NCBI RefSeq assembly: GCF_036985595.1
Contig: NZ_BTPU01000094.1
Span: 1-45,869, forward strand
Reading direction: 5' to 3'
Source of the DNA: Vallitalea maricola
GTDB taxonomy: Bacteria; Bacillota; Clostridia; Lachnospirales; Vallitaleaceae
DNA length: 45,869 nucleotides
Shown here one piece after another: positions 17,147 to 25,054 of the stretch (positions are counted from its first letter, which is position 1; each line of letters begins with the position of its first letter). The position numbers were made by a program, and so were the translations under genes. Under the pieces are notes generated by a model. It saw only the letters and a list, made by a program, of their open reading frames with translations, did not search any database and had not been told where the DNA came from.

Positions 17147-17410
17147 TTAGTATTCTGATTCAACCAATGACTTATCAACGTTGATATCAACCAGAATAAT
17201 ATCTTCACCTATCTTTTTAATACTATCCCAGGGTATTTGATATTCCTTGCCTCTACCAAACATTCCAAATATCTTAGCTGGCCCTGGAACAATCAGCTTA
17301 ATCAATTTGCCTTCCTGTAAATCTACCTCAATATCACTTATAAATCCTAATCTAATACCATCGTTAGAATTTATAACCTCTTTTTGCTTCATATCATATA
17401 TTCTAACCAT
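17147..17410 (-). CDS. ylmC: YlmC/YmxH family PRC-barrel sporulation-associated protein
   Basis: An 87-residue single PRC-barrel domain protein. The start VRIYDMKQKEVINSNDGIRLGFISDIEVDL and the later GRGKEYQIPWDSIKKIGEDIILVD are characteristic of the YlmC/YmxH family, found next to sigG in spore formers. Its molecular role is not established; PRC barrels mediate RNA-processing or membrane-associated interactions elsewhere. It follows sigG by about 58 bases and is probably cotranscribed with it. The frame begins at an ATG at 17410 preceded by GGGGG. Confidence 0.9.
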   Translation of the reverse strand: MVRIYDMKQKEVINSNDGIRLGFISDIEVDLQEGKLIKLIVPGPAKIFGMFGRGKEYQIPWDSIKKIGEDIILVDINVDKSLVESEY

Positions 17411-17468
17411 ACTAATTTCCCCCTAAAAGCTGTCCTTGCTTAGATTCATATTCAAAATAATTTACTAG

Positions 17469-18245
17469 TTAATTTAAGTATCTTTTCATATGTCTTATAG
17501 CTGATTTTTCTAGCCTTGATACTTGTGCTTGAGAAATACTTATCTCACTAGCAACTTCCATTTGTGTTTTACCTTCAAAAAATCTAAGCTTCAGTATATT
17601 AAACTCTCTTTTAGGGAGTTTTTTCATAGCTTCACCAAGAGCTATTGATCTAACCCATCTTTCCTCTTTATTCTTTTTATCACTTACTTGATCCATTATA
17701 TATAAGGAATCGCCCCCGTCATTATAAACTGGTTCAAAAAGTGACACAGGATCTTGAATAGCATCAAGAGCAAAAACAACATCCTCTTTCTTCATATCTA
17801 ACTCTTTTGATATTTCCATAATAGTTGGTTCTTTATTATTTTGTCGTAATAACTTTTCTTTTGCTTGTAAAGCTTTATAAGCTGTATCTCTAAGAGACCT
17901 ACTGACCCTTATACTGTTATTATCTCTTAGATACCTTCTTATTTCCCCTATTATCATTGGTACGGCATATGTTGAAAATTTAACATTTTGAGTAATATCA
18001 AAGTTATCTATCGCCTTAATAAGTCCTACACAACCTACTTGAAACAAATCATCTACCATTTCCCCTGAATTACTAAATCTCTGGATTACACTTAATACTA
18101 ATCTCAGATTACCGTGAATATATTCGTCACGAGCAGCAAGATCTCCATCAAGTATCCTATTAAATAATGCTTCCTTTTCTTTATTTTTCAATATGGGTAA
18201 TTTAGATGTATTCACACCACATATTTCAACTTTGTTCAATGCCAT
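17469..18245 (-). CDS. sigG: Sporulation sigma factor SigG (late forespore)
   Basis: Sigma-70 family factor that directs late forespore transcription after engulfment. The 258-residue protein opens MALNKVEICGVNTSKLPIL, the SigG signature start. Region 2 contains NLRLVLSVIQRF, DDLFQVGCVGLIKAIDNFD and KFSTYAVPMIIGEIRRYLRD; region 3/4 ends with the HTH FEGKTQMEVASEISISQAQV. Length matches Bacillus SigG. GGAGG lies close upstream of the ATG and is preceded by an inverted repeat (18260-18299) that could lower translation. It lies directly downstream of sigE, so sigE-operon readthrough as well as its own promoter could transcribe it; a GTATA-containing sigma-F/G-like promoter is possible but not clear. 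Confidence 0.97.
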   Translation of the reverse strand: MALNKVEICGVNTSKLPILKNKEKEALFNRILDGDLAARDEYIHGNLRLVLSVIQRFSNSGEMVDDLFQVGCVGLIKAIDNFDITQNVKFSTYAVPMIIGEIRRYLRDNNSIRVSRSLRDTAYKALQAKEKLLRQNNKEPTIMEISKELDMKKEDVVFALDAIQDPVSLFEPVYNDGGDSLYIMDQVSDKKNKEERWVRSIALGEAMKKLPKREFNILKLRFFEGKTQMEVASEISISQAQVSRLEKSAIRHMKRYLN

Positions 18246-18259
18246 ACTCTACCTCCAGT

Positions 18260-18299
18260 AATCATTTTGTCATATATTTTTCCTTATACTAAAATGATT
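18260..18299 (-). promoter_or_regulatory. Hairpin in the sigG leader just before its ribosome binding site
   Basis: In the sigE-sigG spacer AATCATTTT (18260-18268) and AAAATGATT (18291-18299) are perfect inverse copies with a 22-base loop. In the sigG mRNA the 3' arm ends 3 bases before GGAGG. There is no T-run, so it is not a terminator. I recall that the Bacillus sigG leader contains a hairpin that dampens expression; whether this one acts the same way is inference. Confidence 0.5.
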
Positions 18300-18327
18300 G
18301 CCAGTGGTAATATATTTATACCTTTTT

Positions 18328-19068
18328 TTATTGCATTCTAATAATTTCCTTTTGTAATCTTTTTATGATTTTCTTCTCAAGCCTTGATATATATGATTGT
18401 GATATGCCTAACATATCAGCAACTTCTTTTTGAGTTTTTTCTTCGCCATCTGCTTTCAGTCCGAATCTAAGTTCAACAATAACTCTTTCTCTATTAGACA
18501 ATTTACTAAGAGCCTTTTTCAATAATTCTTTATCTACTTCTTCCTCAATATTTCTATAGATAACATCTTCCTCAGTACCTAGTATATCAGATAATAATAG
18601 TTCGTTTCCGTCCCAATCTACATTAAGGGGTTCATCAATAGATATCTCTAACTTTGTTTTATTATTTCTTCTTAGATACATAAGGATTTCATTTTCTATA
18701 CATCTAGAAGCATAGGTCGCTAACTTGATTTTTTTATCAGGTTTGAAGGTATTTATAGATTTTATCAATCCTATCGTACCAATAGAAATTAAATCTTCTA
18801 CTCCAATACCAGTATTTTCAAATTTCTTAGCTATATATACTACAAGTCTTAAATTATGCTCAATAAGTATAGATTTCACTTTAAAATCGTTTTCACTACC
18901 AAGCATAGCAATAATCCTTGATTCCTCTTCATTCCCAAGTGGAGCAGGCAATATCTCACTACCGCCAATGTAGTGAATCTCTCCATTATCCCACAAAAAT
19001 AATTTTCTAAATCTCTCAATAAGTTTTATGCTAAAAATATCTAATATGTTTTTACTTTTACATACCAA
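18328..19068 (-). CDS. sigE: Sporulation sigma factor SigE precursor (early mother cell)
   Basis: Made as inactive pro-sigma-E and activated by SpoIIGA cleavage near the N-terminus. The 246-residue protein has a short variable pro-region followed by EIHYIGGSEILPAPL, matching the YYIGGSEALPPPL of Bacillus. Region 2 reads ILIEHNLRLVVYIAKKFENT and DLISIGTIGLIKSINTF, then LATYASRCIENEILMYLRRN; region 4 ends with MLGISQSYISRLEKKIIKRL. The start is TTG at 19068 with GGGGG 7 bases upstream. It lies downstream of spoIIGA (119-base gap containing a strong inverted repeat) and upstream of sigG. Confidence 0.97.
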   Translation of the reverse strand: MVCKSKNILDIFSIKLIERFRKLFLWDNGEIHYIGGSEILPAPLGNEEESRIIAMLGSENDFKVKSILIEHNLRLVVYIAKKFENTGIGVEDLISIGTIGLIKSINTFKPDKKIKLATYASRCIENEILMYLRRNNKTKLEISIDEPLNVDWDGNELLLSDILGTEEDVIYRNIEEEVDKELLKKALSKLSNRERVIVELRFGLKADGEEKTQKEVADMLGISQSYISRLEKKIIKRLQKEIIRMQ

Positions 19069-19086
19069 TTCTATTCCCCCTATTAT

Positions 19087-19125
19087 ATATCTTTTGTTTT
19101 ATATTAGAATTAAAACAAAAGATAT
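19087..19125 (-). promoter_or_regulatory. Perfect 15-bp hairpin in the spoIIGA-sigE spacer
   Basis: ATATCTTTTGTTTTA (19087-19101) and its exact inverse (19111-19125) are separated by 9 bases. In the mRNA the stem ends about 6 bases before the GGGGG ribosome binding site of sigE. No T-run follows on the minus strand, so a terminator role is unlikely; mRNA processing, stability or translation control are possible. Confidence 0.6.
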
Positions 19126-19187
19126 TTTCCTTAGCTTTTATGTTATTTTTTTGTGTTCTACCACATTTTTATAAAACCAATAATATT

Positions 19188-20105
19188 CTAATGTACACTA
19201 ACTAATTCGGGATGTATAAGGACTTGGTAACTGTTGTCATTTGACAGTTTTTTATCATATACAGCAATCACCACATCTCTATAATCTTTCATTTCATCAC
19301 CAAGGTTAATACATATATTATCCGCAACAATTCCAAGTAACATTCCATTTTCATTACCAAGTGAAGAAAATGGAATAAGCCTTAATTTTAAATTACTGTT
19401 TTTACCAAAATCTGTAAAATTAGATATATTATATAAATCACCAGAGATATTTAGCAACTTATCATAACAATCTTTTGTTAGTAAACCTTTTAATAGTTCA
19501 CTTTCTGCAATAAGAACAGGATTATTTGTTATAGGATCGTATAGATTATTACCTGTATCCAATAAGCCATTAACCTTAATCTTAGAATCGTCAATATTGA
19601 TTTCAAGTCCAAATAAATTTTTATTAGCCCTAATTGTACTAGACATTACTTTTCTAACGATTCTAAATATGACAATTGCAATTATTCCAAAAATTACAAA
19701 CAATCCTACTCTCAAATTCATATTGTATGTACCATTTATTATTTTGCTTACAGCAACTCCAATAAATGAATAGTAATATAATGCAAACATTAATCCGCCA
19801 AGCATGATTGCGCTTAAATACATAATAATTGTTAATTTAACAAATTCACTTAATCTTTTAGGTTTGAATGATATGTATATTAATAATATACTAGTTAACA
19901 AGTATCCTACGATAACATTAAAAAGATAACTATCATAAGGAAGTATGACTATAATACACATCATTAATGATCCAACTATAGCACCAATCAATAACCTTAT
20001 GTTCTTGGAATTTTTCTTAGTTAGAATCTTAACTATCCAGAGTATAATATAGTCCATTATCAAATTAATGATGAAGACTATGTCAATATAAACTTCTAAA
20101 TACAC
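19188..20105 (-). CDS. spoIIGA: Sigma-E processing aspartic protease SpoIIGA
   Basis: Membrane-bound protease that removes the pro-sequence of sigma-E in the mother cell in response to SpoIIR from the forespore. The 305-residue protein has about five hydrophobic helices in residues 1-150, then a cytoplasmic aspartic-protease domain with the catalytic motif LLDTGNNLYDP (Asp183). The start is GTG at 20105 preceded by an exceptionally strong AAAGGAGGGGGG. It is the first gene of the spoIIG operon, with a long-spacer promoter about 100 bases upstream. Confidence 0.96.
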   Translation of the reverse strand: MYLEVYIDIVFIINLIMDYIILWIVKILTKKNSKNIRLLIGAIVGSLMMCIIVILPYDSYLFNVIVGYLLTSILLIYISFKPKRLSEFVKLTIIMYLSAIMLGGLMFALYYYSFIGVAVSKIINGTYNMNLRVGLFVIFGIIAIVIFRIVRKVMSSTIRANKNLFGLEINIDDSKIKVNGLLDTGNNLYDPITNNPVLIAESELLKGLLTKDCYDKLLNISGDLYNISNFTDFGKNSNLKLRLIPFSSLGNENGMLLGIVADNICINLGDEMKDYRDVVIAVYDKKLSNDNSYQVLIHPELVSVH

Positions 20106-20206
20106 GCCCCCCCTCCTTTACAAATTTGTAATAAATCAAGGCTTTATTAGTTTTGTTATATGAATCCTATAGTATATTTTATTCACATATTATTTAAGCT
20201 ATGCTA

Positions 20207-20239
20207 ATTATAGCATGGCTAATTGGAATAATTTGTCAA
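20207..20239 (-). promoter_or_regulatory. spoIIG promoter with 21-base spacer and overlapping Spo0A-like box
   Basis: On the minus strand TTGACA (20239-20234) and TATAAT (20212-20207) are both perfect but 21 bases apart. In Bacillus the spoIIG promoter has consensus hexamers separated by 22 bases and depends on phosphorylated Spo0A bound at the -35. Here the -35 is embedded in TTTTGACAAAT, whose inverse TGTCAAA is one base from the 0A box TGTCGAA. The -10 sits in a dyad (GCTATGCTA/TAGCATGGC). Confidence 0.75.
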
Positions 20240-20345
20240 AAACAATAAATGAATTCTGTTTTTTTTCTTATATTTTTCAACAATAAAGTTAACCCTGTAC
20301 AACTTCACTTGATATTATGATTCATAAGGTTGTGATATTTGTTCA

Positions 20346-20382
20346 AAAAAATAAAGAGGCTACTCCCAGAAGGAATAACCTC
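20346..20382 (-). terminator. Terminator of ftsZ and the division/cell wall cluster
   Basis: On the minus strand GAGGTTATTCC and GGAGTAGCCTC form an 11-bp stem with two G-U pairs (20354-20382), followed by TTTATTTTTT. It lies just beyond the ftsZ stop and isolates ftsZ from spoIIGA. Confidence 0.9.
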
Positions 20383-20395
20383 TCAGTTAATAATA

Positions 20396-21514
20396 TTATC
20401 TATTTCTTTTTCTTTGTAAAAATGGTGGAATATCTATAGGTTTTTCATCAATATGTATATCTGTCTGAACATTTTGTTCTGGCTCAGTAGTAGCACTAAC
20501 CATTTCACTGGTTTTAGAACTAATCTTACTGCTATTATCAGTTCTGCTTTCTGTAATAGGTGCTTCAAATCCAGTTGCAATTACAGTTACTACTAATTCA
20601 TCCTCGAGAGAATCATCAATAATCTGACCATAGATTATATTTGAATCATTGCCTGTAGCTTCCTGTATTAATTGAATTGCATCATTAGCCTCAAACATGG
20701 ACATATTTGAATCACCACTAATGTTAATAAGTATATGTTTGGCTCCATCAATAGTTGTTTCAAGTAATGGACTTGAAATAGCCATTTGTGCAGCTTCCTC
20801 AGATTTATTATCACCTTTAGCTTTTCCAATACCAATATGTGCAATACCTTTATTTGACATTACAGTTTCTACATCAGCAAAGTCAAGGTTAATAATACCT
20901 GGTGTATAAATCAGATCCGAAATACCTTGTACACCTTGTTGTAATATTTCGTCAGCTTTCTTGAAAGCATCTTTTACAGTTGTTCTTCTATCAATAATAG
21001 ATAACAATTTTTGATTAGGTATGACAATTAATGTATCCACCGATTTCTTTAATGCAGTTATTCCTGCCTCTGCATTCTTCATTCTAACTCTGCCTTCAAA
21101 ATCAAAAGGTTTTGTTACAACACCAACTGTAAGAATCCCCATCTCTTTAGAAATGTTAGTTATTACAGGGGCTGCACCAGTACCAGTACCACCGCCCATA
21201 CCGGCAGTTACAAAAACCATATCTGCACCTTTAATAGCTTCAGATAGTTCTTCTTTGCTCTCTTCAGCAGCTTTCAAACCAACTTCTGGATTAGCTCCAG
21301 CTCCTAGGCCTCTAGTGAGTTTTTCCCCTATTTGAATTTTAACAGAAGCTTTCGAACATTGTAGAGCTTGTACATCTGTATTAACAGCTATAAACTCAAC
21401 ACCGTTCAATCTATCTTCTATCATTCTATTAACAGCGTTATTTCCACCTCCGCCTACTCCAATGACAACAATCTTTGCCACACTTGCCTTTTCATTCATC
21501 TTAATTTCAAGCAA
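20396..21514 (-). CDS. ftsZ: Cell division GTPase FtsZ
   Basis: Tubulin homologue that forms the Z-ring. The tubulin signature GGGTGTG lies at about residues 107-113, with the nucleotide-binding VGGGGNNAVNRM near the start and the conserved C-terminal tail DIPPFLQRK that binds membrane anchors such as SepF. The open frame can be extended to a TTG at 21532, but AGGAGG lies 7 bases before the TTG at 21514, giving MLEIKMNEKASVAKIVVIG; MLEIK is a common FtsZ start in this group. Length is 372 residues. ftsA is not next to it. It has its own promoter at 21590-21618 as well as possible readthrough from ftsQ. Confidence 0.98.
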   Translation of the reverse strand: MLEIKMNEKASVAKIVVIGVGGGGNNAVNRMIEDRLNGVEFIAVNTDVQALQCSKASVKIQIGEKLTRGLGAGANPEVGLKAAEESKEELSEAIKGADMVFVTAGMGGGTGTGAAPVITNISKEMGILTVGVVTKPFDFEGRVRMKNAEAGITALKKSVDTLIVIPNQKLLSIIDRRTTVKDAFKKADEILQQGVQGISDLIYTPGIINLDFADVETVMSNKGIAHIGIGKAKGDNKSEEAAQMAISSPLLETTIDGAKHILINISGDSNMSMFEANDAIQLIQEATGNDSNIIYGQIIDDSLEDELVVTVIATGFEAPITESRTDNSSKISSKTSEMVSATTEPEQNVQTDIHIDEKPIDIPPFLQRKRNR

Positions 21515-21589
21515 AGTAGTTCCTCCTAACAAATCTTTCTTAATCTATATGCATTTAAGCGATTTTATTGACATAATCTCTTACACATA

Positions 21590-21618
21590 ATAATATATTT
21601 TTTTTGATAATTAATCAA
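21590..21618 (-). promoter_or_regulatory. Sigma-A type promoter of ftsZ
   Basis: On the minus strand TTGATT (21618-21613) and TATTAT (21595-21590) are separated by 17 bases in the ftsQ-ftsZ spacer, about 75 bases before the chosen ftsZ start. Each hexamer is close to consensus. Confidence 0.55.
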
Positions 21619-21705
21619 TATAAAAATTGAAATTTTCATTATTTTTTTTTCATCTTTAAGTAAAAATAAAAGTAATTTAAGTTTTTGCTTAAACAAACCT
21701 AGTCA

Positions 21706-22461
21706 TTATTTACTATTATAGGGAGTAAATATTATATTTCTTTCATCTGCGTCAGTTAAGTTAATTGTTCCTTCCACACCTTCAGGCAATTTTCCTATTA
21801 AGTCTTTTAATAGTTCAAATTTCCTATTAATGTCATTTATGTTGCCGATTGATATAGATATTTTGTCGATTTTTAATATAATTTGTTCTGGGTCATTATA
21901 ATTAAAATCTATATAGTCTATTTTGAAACCAAACTTTTTCATTTTATGTGAAATTTCTAAAATAGCTTTGAAAATGTCTGTATCATCTGTAAACAGCTTG
22001 TCCCCAATTACAAAATGGTTAAAAGATAGCCCGTGTACAATAGGTATATTAACCTGCAAATCATTTGTATAATCAATAACAGTACCGTCTTTACTAAGAC
22101 ATAGATATTTACCCATATATGGAATATAGGATATTACACTTTTTTCAGTTACCACAATATCTATATTGTTAAAAGAACGGTACTTAATATCTATATTCTC
22201 AATATATGGATATTCTTCCAAATTCAACTCTTTAGAAGCTAATTTATATACAAACAAATTTGTCTTTTCATGAATACCTACTATATTTTTTATTATCTCT
22301 TCACTATATATTTTATTTCCTATAACAGTAATGATATTCACATTAATAAGTTGAAAGGCAAAAATAACTAGGATAAATACTAAGCAAATTATTAATAAGA
22401 CAAATTTACCTGTTTTATTTTTACGCTTTCTAACTTTTTCCATCGAAATAACATTAGACAT
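21706..22461 (-). CDS. ftsQ: Cell division protein FtsQ/DivIB
   Basis: A bitopic divisome protein that scaffolds FtsL and the septal synthase. The 251-residue protein has a short basic cytoplasmic start (MEKVRKRKNKTGKF), one transmembrane helix (about residues 19-40), and an extracytoplasmic POTRA domain (VNIITVIGNKIYSEEIIKNI...). A second beta domain follows, with the typical YIPYMGKYLCLSKDGTVIDY segment. The ribosome binding site AAAGGTGAT precedes the ATG. It lies 10 bases downstream of murA and upstream of ftsZ, the usual place. Confidence 0.93.
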   Translation of the reverse strand: MSNVISMEKVRKRKNKTGKFVLLIICLVFILVIFAFQLINVNIITVIGNKIYSEEIIKNIVGIHEKTNLFVYKLASKELNLEEYPYIENIDIKYRSFNNIDIVVTEKSVISYIPYMGKYLCLSKDGTVIDYTNDLQVNIPIVHGLSFNHFVIGDKLFTDDTDIFKAILEISHKMKKFGFKIDYIDFNYNDPEQIILKIDKISISIGNINDINRKFELLKDLIGKLPEGVEGTINLTDADERNIIFTPYNSK

Positions 22462-22471
22462 ATTATCACCT

Positions 22472-23728
22472 TTAATCTGAAGAGTATTTTATCTTGGCTC
22501 CCAACAAGCTTAAATCTTTTTCCAAATTCTCGTATCCTCTTAAAATATGACTAGCATTATTAACAATAGTTTTACCTTCTGCCCCTAGGCCTGCTAGTAC
22601 TAATGCTGCACCACCTCGTAAATCTTCTGCAAAAACTTCTGCTCCATTTAATCTGTTAATTCCCTTTAATACTGCTATCCTTCCATCTATAATAATATCT
22701 GCACCCATTCTAACTAATTCTGCAACATGTTTATACCTTGATTCAAATATTGTTTCAGCTATAATACTTGTTCCGTCAGCTGTAACAAGACAACTCATTA
22801 ACTGGGCTTGCATATCAGTAGGAAAACCCGGATAAGGTTGTGTTCTTATAAGATCAAGCGACTTTAGTCTTTCGGGTGCTTTTATTAATATACTATTTTC
22901 AAATTCTTTTGTAAAACATCCCATCTCATTAATTTTAGTTATTGTTGAGTTTAGATGTTCCTTACATACGTCTTTTAATAGAACTTCTCCTCCAGCAGCA
23001 GCAACTGCACACATATAAGTACCTGCTACTATTCTATCTGGCATTATCCTATATTCAACTGAGTTTAACTTATTAACACCTTTTATGGTAATTGTATCTG
23101 TTCCAGCCCCTTCTATCTTAGCTCCCATTTCACATAAAAATTCTTGTAATTCTACTATTTCAGGTTCTTTAGCAGCATTATTAATAGTTGTAATTCCTTC
23201 TGAGAGTACTGCTGTTAACATTATATTTTCAGTAGCTCCAACACTTGGATAATCAAGGCTAACCTTATTGCCTATTATTTCGTTAGTGCTGCATTCAATA
23301 AACCCATGCCTATCTTTTATATCTACATTCATCTGCTTTAAAGCTTTTAAGTGCAAATCAATTGGACGAGTTCCAATAGAACAACCACCTGGAAAAGATA
23401 TCTTCACAGTTTTTAATCTTCCAAGAACAGAACCTAATAGGATAATGGAAGATCTCATCATCTGAACATATTTTTCTGGTATTATATGAGTTGTTATATC
23501 GGAAGAGTCGATTATTAATATATCTCCCTCCCATTTGATTGTACACCCTATAGCAGTTAGTATGTTAAGCATATTATAGACATCTAATATTTTTGGACAG
23601 TTATGAAAATATGTCTTCCCTTCATTTAAAACAGTAGCTGCAAGTAATGGGAGAACTGCATTCTTTGACCCTTGCACTTTTATTTCGCCACTTAGACTGT
23701 ATCCGCCTTCTATAATATATTTACCCAT
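22472..23728 (-). CDS. murA: UDP-N-acetylglucosamine 1-carboxyvinyltransferase MurA
   Basis: First committed enzyme of peptidoglycan synthesis; transfers enolpyruvate from PEP to UDP-GlcNAc in the cytosol. The 418-residue protein begins MGKYIIEGGYSLSGEIKVQG and carries the active-site cysteine in FPGGCSIGTRPIDLH (about Cys116), so it should be fosfomycin-sensitive in principle. The C-terminal segment EDLRGGAALVLAGL is also typical. The frame opens upstream at 23779, but GGAGG lies 9 bases before the ATG at 23728, which gives the family N-terminus. It lies between ftsW and ftsQ; murG, often found here, is absent. Confidence 0.97.
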   Translation of the reverse strand: MGKYIIEGGYSLSGEIKVQGSKNAVLPLLAATVLNEGKTYFHNCPKILDVYNMLNILTAIGCTIKWEGDILIIDSSDITTHIIPEKYVQMMRSSIILLGSVLGRLKTVKISFPGGCSIGTRPIDLHLKALKQMNVDIKDRHGFIECSTNEIIGNKVSLDYPSVGATENIMLTAVLSEGITTINNAAKEPEIVELQEFLCEMGAKIEGAGTDTITIKGVNKLNSVEYRIMPDRIVAGTYMCAVAAAGGEVLLKDVCKEHLNSTITKINEMGCFTKEFENSILIKAPERLKSLDLIRTQPYPGFPTDMQAQLMSCLVTADGTSIIAETIFESRYKHVAELVRMGADIIIDGRIAVLKGINRLNGAEVFAEDLRGGAALVLAGLGAEGKTIVNNASHILRGYENLEKDLSLLGAKIKYSSD

Positions 23729-23890
23729 GTACTGCGACCTCCGCACAAATAGCAATTCTATATAATTCATAGTATTCATTTAATCCTTTTATGTTACTAT
23801 ATAACTTATCCCTTAATCAATTACAGCAACATAAAATTATTATAATAATAAATGATTAATTATTGTAACGTGCGGGTTATTTTATGTATT

Positions 23891-25045
23891 CTATCCCGCT
23901 TTACTAATCTTTGATCTTCTAGCTATACCAAGCACCATTCCTATCTCAACCATAAGAAATAGTAATGAAGAACCTCCATAACTTATAAATGGTAGCGGCA
24001 TACCTGTTGCAGGTATTGAATTAGTAACTACTGCGATATTAATTATTACTTGTAATCCAATCTGTGCCATAACACCAACAACAATAAGCAAACTATTAAG
24101 ATCAGAACAGTTACTAGCTATTACCATACATCTCCATATAAGTAAGATAAACAAAATGATAAGCGCCAAAGCTCCGAATAACCCTAATTCTTCGCATACT
24201 ATTGAAAATATGATGTCATTATGTGCCTCAGGAATGAAACCTCTTTTTTGCATGCTTTGGCCTAGACCCGTACCAAATAAACCACCTGTACCTATAGCAT
24301 ATAGGGATTGAATAGTCTGATATCCTTTTCCAAGTGGATCTGTCCATGGTCCTTCAAGCCATATCTTAACCCTATCTGCTCTATAACCAGCCAACAATAT
24401 TCCAAGCACACCACCGACAGCCCCAGGCAGAGCAGTTATCAACATCAGTTTGTAGACTTTTGGTACTGCTACAAATAAAATAGCCACACCTATTGCAAAA
24501 ACTACAATAGCCGTACTCATGTTAGTTGCACCAACTAACGCTGTTGGAATTCCTATAATAAATAATATTAACATCATTAATCTATATTTATCTAAGTGAC
24601 TAACCATTTTTGATGCAACATAAGCAATAACAATAATAATCATCAACTTGGCAAACTCAGAAGGTTGGAAATTGACAGGTCCAATAACTAACCATCTCTT
24701 AGCCCCTTTGATTTCTTTACCAACAAGTAATACCAAAACCAAAAAACCTAAAGACATTATGTAAAGTAACAGAGCAAATCTATTAAAAATATGAAAGTCT
24801 ATTCTTGAGACAACCATCATTACAACTATTCCTAGAACACCCCATACAATTTGCTTCTTAAGGTAATGAGTACTATCATTGTACATATCAATACTATAAT
24901 AATAACTAGAACTATATATCATAATGATTCCAAAAACAATAAGAATAACCACTATTGCAACAAGAGTAAAATCTGTTTGATTTTTTTTCTTCTTTAAAAG
25001 TGACCGCTTCTTACGATGTCTCTTGATTGTTTTTTCATGCAACAT
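23891..25045 (-). CDS. ftsW: SEDS-family glycosyltransferase FtsW
   Basis: Polytopic membrane protein of the SEDS family that polymerises lipid II at the septum together with a class B penicillin-binding protein. The 384-residue protein has about ten hydrophobic helices after a lysine/arginine-rich start, and the diagnostic segments GAKRWLVIGPVNFQPSEFAK and ATGMPLPFISYGGSS. GGGAGG precedes the ATG. It could equally serve the SpoVE role during spore cortex synthesis, since two class B penicillin-binding proteins are encoded nearby and only one SEDS gene is seen here. It lies between murD (9-base gap) and murA. Confidence 0.96.
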   Translation of the reverse strand: MLHEKTIKRHRKKRSLLKKKKNQTDFTLVAIVVILIVFGIIMIYSSSYYYSIDMYNDSTHYLKKQIVWGVLGIVVMMVVSRIDFHIFNRFALLLYIMSLGFLVLVLLVGKEIKGAKRWLVIGPVNFQPSEFAKLMIIIVIAYVASKMVSHLDKYRLMMLILFIIGIPTALVGATNMSTAIVVFAIGVAILFVAVPKVYKLMLITALPGAVGGVLGILLAGYRADRVKIWLEGPWTDPLGKGYQTIQSLYAIGTGGLFGTGLGQSMQKRGFIPEAHNDIIFSIVCEELGLFGALALIILFILLIWRCMVIASNCSDLNSLLIVVGVMAQIGLQVIINIAVVTNSIPATGMPLPFISYGGSSLLFLMVEIGMVLGIARRSKISKAG

Positions 25046-25054
25046 AACCCCTCC

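Noticed and set aside
21021..21335. Plus-strand ORF of 104 residues
   Set aside because: Antisense to the glycine-rich GTP-binding part of ftsZ; proline-rich composition mirrors those codons.
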